Positions 35,781 to 41,528 of a stretch of DNA of 64,000 bases are shown piece by piece; the first letter of the stretch is position 1, and every line of letters begins with the position of its first letter. Origin of the DNA: Polaromonas sp. (GTDB lineage: Bacteria > Pseudomonadota > Gammaproteobacteria > Burkholderiales > Burkholderiaceae_C). A model generated the notes under the pieces. It was not told the DNA's origin. It made no database searches and saw only the letters and a list, made by a program, of their open reading frames with translations. A program made the translations under genes and the position numbers. The stretch is taken from the NCBI GenBank assembly GCA_030654695.1, contig JAURWY010000003.1:41429-105428 (forward strand). The letters run 5' to 3'.

Positions 35781-36724
35781 GCTGCCTGCATCAAGGCCAG
35801 TATCAAGGCGATGCGGGCCTTGACGGGTGTCAAACCAGGTGCGGCTGGCAAGGCATCGTTGACTCCAGGCAGCAACCGCCCTTCGGCACAACGCGTTGCC
35901 CGAACCACCTTGACGCCGTGCTGCATCACCATCAGCAAGGCAGATTCCAAGTCTTGATGCACCGTGCCATTGCCTGTTGCGACCACCACCAAACCTTGCA
36001 CACCCGACTTCAGCAGCGCTCTGACGACCGTGCCGTCAGCACCGGCGTAACTCATCACGATCTCAACACGCGGCCAAGCGGCGTCGGCCAACCCCACGAG
36101 CAAGGGCAGCGCCTTTCCGCGCGGCCAATCACGTAGCAAGCGCAGACGGCCTTGCTCGACAAAACCAATCGGCCCTGCGTCTCCAGCGCTGAATGCATTC
36201 AGCCGATAAGGATGGACTTTTTGCACCTCCTCAGCGCCATAAATCGCGCCGGCGCAGACCACCGTGACGCCCCTCGCACCGATGCTTGACGCCACTGCCA
36301 GCGCGTCAAGCAAGTTTTGCGGTCCATCGGGCACCAAAGCATTAGCGGGTCGCATGGCGCAGGTCAGCACCACGGGTTTGGATGGTGCCAGCAGGGCCTG
36401 TAAAAAATACGCGGTTTCTTCGAGGGTGTCGGTGCCGTGTGTGATGACGATGCCTTGAACGTCGTCCTGCGCAAGGTGGTGCGCCACCCGCAGCGCCAGC
36501 TTGACCCAAACGTCAAAGCCCATGTCCTTGCTGTCCAACTGAGCCACTTGCTCGACCACGTAACGCTCGGCACCCTCTTGCCAATCGGGCAGACTGGCCA
36601 GCAAGTCGTGCACGCCGATCTGTGCGGCTGTGTAACCGGTGAGGCCGGTGTGGTCTAGGGCATTGGCGGCCGTTCCGGCGATGGTCCCGCCCGTTCCCAA
36701 AAATACAATTTTTTGATCGCTCAC
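35777..36724 (-). CDS. L-asparaginase (type I/II family)
   Basis: The likely start is GTG at 36,724 ([17 protein letters not shown]), preceded by AGGAA; the longer open frame to 36,841 overlaps the lexA promoter and lexA itself. The 315-residue enzyme carries both catalytic motifs: [12 protein letters not shown] with the nucleophilic Thr near the N-terminus and [16 protein letters not shown] in the middle. It has no signal peptide, so it is probably cytoplasmic. It hydrolyses asparagine to aspartate and ammonia. It is divergent from lexA. Confidence 0.88.
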   Translation of the reverse strand: MSDQKIVFLGTGGTIAGTAANALDHTGLTGYTAAQIGVHDLLASLPDWQEGAERYVVEQVAQLDSKDMGFDVWVKLALRVAHHLAQDDVQGIVITHGTDTLEETAYFLQALLAPSKPVVLTCAMRPANALVPDGPQNLLDALAVASSIGARGVTVVCAGAIYGAEEVQKVHPYRLNAFSAGDAGPIGFVEQGRLRLLRDWPRGKALPLLVGLADAAWPRVEIVMSYAGADGTVVRALLKSGVQGLVVVATGNGTVHQDLESALLMVMQHGVKVVRATRCAEGRLLPGVNDALPAAPGLTPVKARIALILALMQAA

Positions 36725-36741
36725 TTGAAATTCCTGAAAAA

Positions 36742-36757
36742 CTGGATAAAAATACAG
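36742..36757 (+). promoter_or_regulatory. LexA (SOS) box
   Basis: CTGGATAAAAATACAG matches CTGT-N8-ACAG with one mismatch in the left arm and lies 30 bp upstream of lexA, in the 62-bp region shared with the divergent asparaginase gene. Autorepression of lexA is expected. Confidence 0.75.
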
Positions 36758-36786
36758 CCACTGTTGATTTAGCCAGGAGCCAGACC

Positions 36787-37488
36787 ATGACCATTCTCGA
36801 CGACATTTCCCGCCTGCCTGACGGCCCCAAACTGACGGCACGCCAGCAACAAATTCTCGAACTCATCCAAAACGCCATCTCCCGCACCGGTGCGCCACCG
36901 ACTCGCGCAGAGATCGCCACTGAACTCGGCTTCAAGTCAGCCAATGCGGCTGAAGAACATCTGCAAGCCTTGGCACGCAAAGGCGTCATCGAACTGGTCA
37001 GCGGCACCTCCCGCGGCATTCGCCTGCGCAGTGACACCTTGCGCTCACTCAACGAATCACGCAACAAACAATTTTCTCTGCCTTTGCAAAGCCTAGCCCA
37101 ACTCGTGCTGCCGCTGATCGGACGGGTCGCTGCTGGCAGCCCGATTCTCGCGCAAGAACACATCGAACAAACCTACAGTGTTGAGCCTAGCCTGTTCAAA
37201 AGCCAACCCGATTACCTGCTCAAAGTCCGCGGCATGAGCATGCGGGACATCGGCATCATCGACGGTGACTTGCTCGCCGTTCAGCAAACCAAAGAAGCGC
37301 GCAACGGTCAAATTGTGGTCGCCCGGCTGGGTGATGAAGTCACCGTCAAACGTTTTAAGCGGACGCAAAACTCAATTGAGCTGTTGCCCGAAAACCCGGA
37401 CTTCGAACCCATCATCGTCAGACCTGGTGACGCCTTCGAAATCGAAGGTTTAGCCGTTGGCCTGATACGCAACACCGTTCTGAACTGA
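36787..37488 (+). CDS. lexA: SOS repressor LexA
   Basis: A 233-residue protein with an N-terminal winged helix ([38 protein letters not shown]) and a C-terminal S24 peptidase domain. The Ala116-Gly117 cleavage site (RVAAGSPI), Ser151 ([10 protein letters not shown]) and Lys188 (VTVKRF) form the autoproteolysis machinery. The linker is about 30 residues longer than in E. coli LexA, as is usual in this group. It is the last intact host gene before the prophage. Confidence 0.95.
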   Translation: MTILDDISRLPDGPKLTARQQQILELIQNAISRTGAPPTRAEIATELGFKSANAAEEHLQALARKGVIELVSGTSRGIRLRSDTLRSLNESRNKQFSLPLQSLAQLVLPLIGRVAAGSPILAQEHIEQTYSVEPSLFKSQPDYLLKVRGMSMRDIGIIDGDLLAVQQTKEARNGQIVVARLGDEVTVKRFKRTQNSIELLPENPDFEPIIVRPGDAFEIEGLAVGLIRNTVLN

Positions 37489-37552
37489 AGTCGCCTCAAG
37501 TCGCCGTCCCGACACTGGGACAAAGCGCTTTTCTTGCAGGCACAATATCGGC

Positions 37553-37591
37553 ATGAATATTGTGATTTTGGATACTTGTTTTCCCCTCTGA
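37553..37591 (+). pseudogene. Probable decapitated 5' end of a host gene at the prophage junction
   Basis: An ATG behind an ACAATAT -10-like box opens MNIVILD and then turns into TCFPL and a stop. MNIVILD is the usual beginning of a D-2-hydroxyacid dehydrogenase (MNIVILDDYQDA-type) common in Comamonadaceae. The simplest reading is that prophage DNA begins a few bases after the GAT codon at 37,571-37,573 and cuts the gene off. This is inference from seven residues. Confidence 0.4.
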
Positions 37592-37609
37592 AGAATAGGC
37601 AAATAGCCA

Positions 37610-37633
37610 AAAACCTACGCCAAAACCTACGCC
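37610..37633. repeat. Tandem 12-bp repeat at the prophage left end (possible integrase arm sites)
   Basis: AAAACCTACGCC is repeated exactly at 37,610-37,621 and 37,622-37,633, between the truncated host frame and the Rz stop codon. Short direct repeats of this kind next to an attachment core often bind the integrase arm domain; that role is inferred. The rest of the 37,489-37,637 gap holds a promoter-like sequence and nothing else recognised. Confidence 0.5.
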
Positions 37634-37637
37634 AAAT

Positions 37638-38102
37638 TTAGCGCGGCCAGGCATCGATTAGGGTTTGTCGGTCGTTAGCGAGCGCGTCAGTTTGAGCCGC
37701 CAGGCTTCGATATTCGTTGATGCACTCATTGAGTACGACGGTTGCTGTGTCTGCATAGAGATCGACGGCGGCGCGGGTAAGTCCGGGCAAGATAACGCGG
37801 GCGGTGGCGAGGTCGTCGCGCAGCCGGTCAGCAGCCAGGCGGCTGCGGTCAGCGTCGGCCAGTAGAGTTTTTTCACGAGTGATTGCTGCATTTTTGGCCT
37901 CTTGGACTTGGGTTTGTAATTGTTTTTCGCGGCTGCGCGCCGACTCGCTGGCCACGAGTGCGGCGGTGATATATTCGGCGCGGACCAACTCCACAGCGTC
38001 GTCGACTGCCCTGCTCTTGTCTGCTAGGTGCCAGATGCCCAAGCCGGCCAGCAGCCCAAGCACCAAGCCATAGCGCCAAAGACCAGTCAGCGCGGCAATC
38101 AT
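37638..38102 (-). CDS. Rz-like inner-membrane spanin
   Basis: A 154-residue protein with an N-terminal membrane anchor (WRYGLVLGLLAGLGIWHLA) and a long periplasmic coiled coil (ESARSREKQLQTQVQEAKNA; LAADRLRDDL). This is the i-spanin layout that, with an outer-membrane lipoprotein, fuses the two membranes at the end of lysis. It overlaps the endolysin gene by an ATGA junction and encloses an out-of-frame lipoprotein gene at 37,658-37,891. Confidence 0.8.
   Translation of the reverse strand: MIAALTGLWRYGLVLGLLAGLGIWHLADKSRAVDDAVELVRAEYITAALVASESARSREKQLQTQVQEAKNAAITREKTLLADADRSRLAADRLRDDLATARVILPGLTRAAVDLYADTATVVLNECINEYRSLAAQTDALANDRQTLIDAWPR
37658..37891 (-). CDS. Rz1-like outer-membrane spanin lipoprotein nested within Rz
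   Basis: A 77-residue frame lying wholly inside the Rz gene in another phase. It starts MQQSLVKKLYW, has a lipobox (AAWLLTGC) with the lipidated Cys near residue 24, and continues with a proline-rich stretch (TTSPPPALSCPDLPAPPS), exactly the Rz1 pattern. The embedded arrangement is known from lambda and its relatives. It would contact Rz across the periplasm. Confidence 0.8.
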   Translation of the reverse strand: MQQSLVKKLYWPTLTAAAWLLTGCATTSPPPALSCPDLPAPPSISMQTQQPSYSMSASTNIEAWRLKLTRSLTTDKP

Positions 38103-38551
38103 GCGATCGCCTGTATGCCCAGCTCTGCACCGGCGTCGGTGATGGTGATGACGCGGTTGGCGGGCTTATCGGCCATTCGGGTGCTGATATGGACCCATTG
38201 TTTGCCGGCTATGCCTTCGAGGATCAATTGCCCGATGCCGAGGTTTGAGACCAGTGGCGCGAGGCGCTTGGCGATTTGGTAAGGGGTGCCGAAGTCTGGG
38301 GCGAGAATGTCGGCGGCTTGGCCTCGGGCGTGGTCGCTGCTAGTGACGCCACCCACGGCAATATTGAGCTGCATACACCGATAGCCCGAGGTGACGATGA
38401 CCGGGCAACCCAGCAAGGTGCGTACGCGCTCCAGCAGCTCTGCGGTCAGGGTGAGTTTGTCCAGGTGCTCAGGCCGTGGGGTGTTGTCGATCTTGAGTCG
38501 GGCGCCGGTGGCGCTGGCCGTGAGTTCGGCGAGGGTGAAGTGTGGGGTCAT
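38099..38551 (-). CDS. Phage endolysin, peptidase M15A type
   Basis: A 150-residue protein beginning MTPHFTLAELTASATGARL. Zinc ligands of the M15A fold are seen as His and Asp in SSDHARGQAADI and His in KQWVHIS; ITSGYR-like VIVTSGYRCMQLN precedes them. It would cleave peptide crosslinks of peptidoglycan. It has no signal peptide, so it needs a holin. It is directly followed by the spanin genes in a normal lysis cassette. Confidence 0.88.
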   Translation of the reverse strand: MTPHFTLAELTASATGARLKIDNTPRPEHLDKLTLTAELLERVRTLLGCPVIVTSGYRCMQLNIAVGGVTSSDHARGQAADILAPDFGTPYQIAKRLAPLVSNLGIGQLILEGIAGKQWVHISTRMADKPANRVITITDAGAELGIQAIA

Positions 38552-38554
38552 GGC

Positions 38555-39049
38555 TTATTCTTTCTTTGGCAGAACATCAACGTCGGTCACCATCACCATA
38601 GGGATGGGGTAAAGCTGGTGCACCGGGTTGCAGACATACTCCAACACCGTCATCACTGAACCCTTACCGACGGCGGCTTGATCCGGCACTTTGATCTTGA
38701 TGGCCAGCATGTCGGGGTTGCGCTTGTCCAGCTCGTCCAAAGACTTTGCAGTCATCAGGCGCACGCCCTCAGTCAAGTCCCACGCCACACCCTTGGCATC
38801 TAAAAACATCCGTGAATACGTGACGCTGCACATCCTGGTCAAATCGCGTTTGACAGTGACCTTGATCTTGGCCGTCTCGCCACGATGGGTCGGGCTGGAG
38901 GTATAGCTGTTGACAACAAAGGGTGGCGTGCGATCCATCGCCCAAACGACGACTTGCCCCACGGCCACACAGACCATTGACGCGCCGAAGACCAGCAGAA
39001 AAGTGGCAAGTCGGTAGAGTTTTGCAAAGTTGCTCATGTTGGTGGCCAC
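38555..39049 (-). CDS. Phage membrane-anchored protein of unknown function in the lysis region
   Basis: A 164-residue frame starting at GTG 39,049 (or ATG 39,037, MSNFAKLYRL). There is one N-terminal membrane helix (LATFLLVFGASMVCVAVGQVVVWAM) and an extracytoplasmic domain with two Cys (RMCSVTYSRMF; LEYVCNPVH). It overlaps the preceding small membrane protein gene and lies 3 nt before the endolysin. It could be a lysis accessory or superinfection-exclusion protein; no family is recognised. Confidence 0.6.
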   Translation of the reverse strand: MATNMSNFAKLYRLATFLLVFGASMVCVAVGQVVVWAMDRTPPFVVNSYTSSPTHRGETAKIKVTVKRDLTRMCSVTYSRMFLDAKGVAWDLTEGVRLMTAKSLDELDKRNPDMLAIKIKVPDQAAVGKGSVMTVLEYVCNPVHQLYPIPMVMVTDVDVLPKKE

Positions 39050-39342
39050 CCTTCCATTGACGGGATTTCGATACCCGGCTGCGAATGAATGAATCCTTCG
39101 AGTTGATAGATTCGACGCAGGTAAATCGCCTTCTCAGACCGCAGCAAAGAGATGTCCGCTCTCAAGCCACGGATGTCATCGTTGAGCCGGTCACTCAGCA
39201 TGGCGCGGGCTTGCACTTCGACCAATTGCGCCTCTGCCGTGCGCGCGTCGATGTGGGCTAGCAGCCACTTGACACCGCCACCCAGCGAGACCAGAAACGC
39301 ACCCAGCGCAGCCAAGACTAGCGAGATGTCGGATGGGGTCAT
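39034..39342 (-). CDS. Small membrane protein, holin candidate
   Basis: A 102-residue protein with one clear N-terminal membrane helix (SLVLAALGAFLVSLGGGVKWLL) followed by a coiled coil (LNDDIRGLRADISLLRSEKA). It is located just upstream of the endolysin cassette in transcription order. A single-helix holin or pinholin-like function is possible from position and topology; no sequence match is recognised. Confidence 0.55.
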   Translation of the reverse strand: MTPSDISLVLAALGAFLVSLGGGVKWLLAHIDARTAEAQLVEVQARAMLSDRLNDDIRGLRADISLLRSEKAIYLRRIYQLEGFIHSQPGIEIPSMEGWPPT

Positions 39343-39794
39343 GCCACCGACTCCAGCCCAATCGCGGCCCGCTCATCCCTGCCCCACTGCCGCACGGCTT
39401 CGACGTGGGCACCGAAGGCTAGCAAGGCGTCCATCTCACCGGCTTGCATGGTGTAGACACCCAGCGCGGCACCGACGCCGATGCGTGAGAAATACTGCTC
39501 GTCGGTGATCGGGTAGACACTGCGGATGCGCGCCTGCATCTCGTCAGTGATTAACTGCACTGCGCGGCTGGCCGCTTTGATCTGCTCTAACAATGTCTCA
39601 GTCATCGTCACGGCTTGCCAGCCGATAGCGTCGGCTTGCTCGGGCAGCACGGCGTCGGTGGGCACAAAGGCGTAGTGCCAGCCGTCTACTTCTGCCAGCT
39701 CCAAAGCGCGGGGCTCAGCTTCGGCGTTGCGAAAGTACAGCGTCTGGCCGTCGGGGCCGGAGGTGGTGACTCGTTGGTATTTAAAGATGGGCAT
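39339..39794 (-). CDS. Phage protein of unknown function downstream of the DGR reverse transcriptase
   Basis: A 151-residue protein opening MPIFKYQRVTTSGPDGQTLYFRN, with helical stretches (ETLLEQIKAASRAVQLITDEMQA; AGEMDALLAFGAHVEAVRQWG). It resembles the small tail-fibre-assembly or lysis-proximal proteins that follow fibre genes. It overlaps the reverse transcriptase by 14 nt and the next gene by 4 nt. Function unknown. Confidence 0.6.
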   Translation of the reverse strand: MPIFKYQRVTTSGPDGQTLYFRNAEAEPRALELAEVDGWHYAFVPTDAVLPEQADAIGWQAVTMTETLLEQIKAASRAVQLITDEMQARIRSVYPITDEQYFSRIGVGAALGVYTMQAGEMDALLAFGAHVEAVRQWGRDERAAIGLESVA

Positions 39795-40818
39795 GCTGCG
39801 GTGCTCCTTGAAGGCTGAGAAAACTAAGTCGGGTGGTCAGGGGTAGCTGCGCCACCAGCTCGGGGCGCTCGGTGTGGATGCGCCGTGCAAAGTGACGGTG
39901 GCTGGCGGTGTGCCGGGCGTGGCCTAGAGCGCTGACCACGGCGGGGATGTTGCCGCTGCGCAGGCTGCGGGAGAACTTGCACAGCGTGTGCTTGCGGACA
40001 AAACGGGTCTTGCGCCAAGTCCGAAAACCGATGAAGTTAAACCCCCGCTTGACCGGCAGCACCGTCCACTTGGACAGCTCCAAATGCAGGGTAGCTTTGA
40101 GCCAATCCTCAATAGCGCGGCGCATGGTGTGGGCCTCGTCTTGGCTCAGGTCAAACACAATGAAGTCGTCCACGTAGCGCACGTAGTGCTTGACACCCAG
40201 CTCGCGTTTGATGAAGTGGTCTAGCGGGTTCAGGTAAACCAGCGCGGCCAGTTGGCTTAGCAGGTTGCCGATGGGGATGCCCACCGGGTCTGGGTAGTTG
40301 CCGAACATCGCCAGCAGGCTGAGCACCCGAGGGTCTTTGACCTTGCGTGCCCAGAGGCCCATCAAAACAGTGCGGTCAATGCTGTAGAAGAACTTGCGAA
40401 TGTCGAGCTGTAGAAAGAAGCTGTCTGCGGGTGCTGCGCGTAAAAACTGTTGCGCCCGGTCTGCCGCCTTGTGCGTGCCCAAGCCGACCCGACAGCCGTA
40501 GCTCTCTCGGCAAAAGGTGGCGTCGAAGATCGGGTAAATCACGCTGTAAATCGCGTGCTGCACCACCACGTCCCTGAAGTGTGGCGCGTAGATCAAGCGG
40601 CGCTTGGGCTCAAAGACCTCAAACGTTTTGTAGGGGCGCGGCGCATAAGTGCCCGCATGCAGCTCAGCGTGCAGCGCTTGCAGGTTAGCGCCGAGGTCGC
40701 GCTCAAACTTAGCCACTGCAGCCTTCTTGCGCTTGCCCCGGCGCGCCATGAGGTAGGCCGCGTACAGCGCCTCGGGGGTGAACATGTTGTCGAAAAGTTG
40801 GCCGTGTCGTTTAGTCAT
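39781..40818 (-). CDS. DGR reverse transcriptase
   Basis: A 345-residue group-II-like reverse transcriptase. Motifs: KRRLIYAPHFRDVVVQHAI (residues 72-90), FFLQLDIRKFFYSIDRTVLMG with the first catalytic Asp near 139, IPIGNLLSQLAALVYLN with the IGxxxSQ form of motif 4 that marks diversity-generating retroelements (181-197), the active-site box YVRYVDDFIVF (213-222), and a K(R)GFNFIGFRTWR end motif. It lies 127 bp after the template repeat in the order target-avd-TR-RT of the Bordetella phage element. It would copy the TR RNA while misreading adenines, giving mutagenic cDNA for the fibre gene. No maturase or endonuclease domain is present. Confidence 0.95.
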   Translation of the reverse strand: MTKRHGQLFDNMFTPEALYAAYLMARRGKRKKAAVAKFERDLGANLQALHAELHAGTYAPRPYKTFEVFEPKRRLIYAPHFRDVVVQHAIYSVIYPIFDATFCRESYGCRVGLGTHKAADRAQQFLRAAPADSFFLQLDIRKFFYSIDRTVLMGLWARKVKDPRVLSLLAMFGNYPDPVGIPIGNLLSQLAALVYLNPLDHFIKRELGVKHYVRYVDDFIVFDLSQDEAHTMRRAIEDWLKATLHLELSKWTVLPVKRGFNFIGFRTWRKTRFVRKHTLCKFSRSLRSGNIPAVVSALGHARHTASHRHFARRIHTERPELVAQLPLTTRLSFLSLQGAPQHAHL

Positions 40819-40944
40819 GCCTGATGCTCCCTTGCGGTACTAAAAAGACATGTCTTGCAGATTTCGCCAGAATGCAGGACGGAGCCACCCCTATGTCGCC
40901 AGTCTTTGCTGTGTGCAATGTCAGGTCAGCGAAAGCGAGATAGT

Positions 40945-41055
40945 CGGACACCCGGAAGCCAACGTTGTTGTTGTCGTTCGACCGGTTGTTGTTCCAGTTG
41001 CGATAGAACACGCCAGCGTTGCCAGCGTCGTTCCAGTTGCCAGAGGCCATCGGGA
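40945..41055 (-). repeat. DGR template repeat (TR)
   Basis: This 111-bp segment between avd and the reverse transcriptase matches the variable repeat at 41,543-41,653 with a constant offset of 598 bp. Of 111 positions 98 are identical. All 13 differences fall on T of the plus strand, that is, on A of the coding sense. The TR is rich in AAC codons (it would translate to many Asn), the usual template composition that yields maximal residue variety. It should be transcribed as part of the structured DGR RNA. An 84-codon open frame across it (40,811-41,065) is a by-product of this homology. Confidence 0.96.
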
Positions 41056-41080
41056 GGAAAAGCATGTTGATGGCCCGCCC

Positions 41081-41479
41081 TTACTCGGGTTGCGGGGTGA
41101 ACCGCAAACTCCGAATCCAGCCGCCAATCATCGCGCCCAGCTCATTGAGCAGGACCGAGACGGCGGTATAGCGGCGCAGGGCTTCAGCCACGGCGCGCGC
41201 TCTTTTGTGATGTTCATATTCAAAGTAACCCATCTCAAAGGCGAGATTGACAAACACGCGCAACTGCTCGTGCCGCACGTCTAGCTTGGTCAAGCTGGTT
41301 TTGTTGTGGTACTTCTTTTGGCACTCCACCAAGCCGCCCAGCACGCCGTAGACGCTTTGGCGCAGCTCTTGGCATAGGCCGTATTTCTCGTGGCGCGGGA
41401 AGTGGTTGAGATTGATGTTCAGCAGCATGATGAGTTCACGGCATTTGTGGTGGATGGCGGCTTGGGGATTGACGTTCAT
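41081..41479 (-). CDS. avd: DGR accessory variability determinant (Avd-like)
   Basis: A 132-residue, basic, all-helical protein (ECQKKYHNKTSLTKLDVRHE; RARAVAEALRRYTAVSVLLNE) matching the four-helix bundle (bvpD/23S-intervening-protein-like) family of Avd in size, charge and position. Avd binds the reverse transcriptase and the template RNA and is needed for retrohoming. It starts 49 nt after the fibre gene's stop codon and ends 25 nt before the TR. Confidence 0.88.
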   Translation of the reverse strand: MNVNPQAAIHHKCRELIMLLNINLNHFPRHEKYGLCQELRQSVYGVLGGLVECQKKYHNKTSLTKLDVRHEQLRVFVNLAFEMGYFEYEHHKRARAVAEALRRYTAVSVLLNELGAMIGGWIRSLRFTPQPE

Positions 41480-41502
41480 AAAGTAAGTGTGGGTTGGCTC
41501 AA

Positions 41503-41522
41503 GAGGGGGCTACCGCCCCCTC
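41503..41522 (-). promoter_or_regulatory. DGR target-site hairpin downstream of VR
   Basis: A perfect 8-bp GC-rich inverted repeat (GAGGGGGC at 41,503-41,510; GCCCCCTC at 41,515-41,522) with a 4-nt loop lies 6 bp after the fibre stop codon and 20 bp beyond the VR. In the coding sense the loop is GGTA. The size and place match the cruciform element that in Bordetella phage DGRs is required for efficient target recognition. It lacks a T run, so it is a poor terminator. Confidence 0.8.
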
Positions 41523-41528
41523 GACAAG

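Noticed and set aside
37489..37640. tRNA or tmRNA gene as prophage attachment site
   Set aside because: No cloverleaf or CCA-like end can be folded from the interval next to lexA; a protein-gene 5' end fits better.
40811..41065. An 84-codon open frame spanning the template repeat, translating as an Asn-rich copy of the fibre tip
   Set aside because: It exists because the TR is homologous to coding VR sequence; the TR functions as RNA template and the frame lacks family support. It is noted under TR only.
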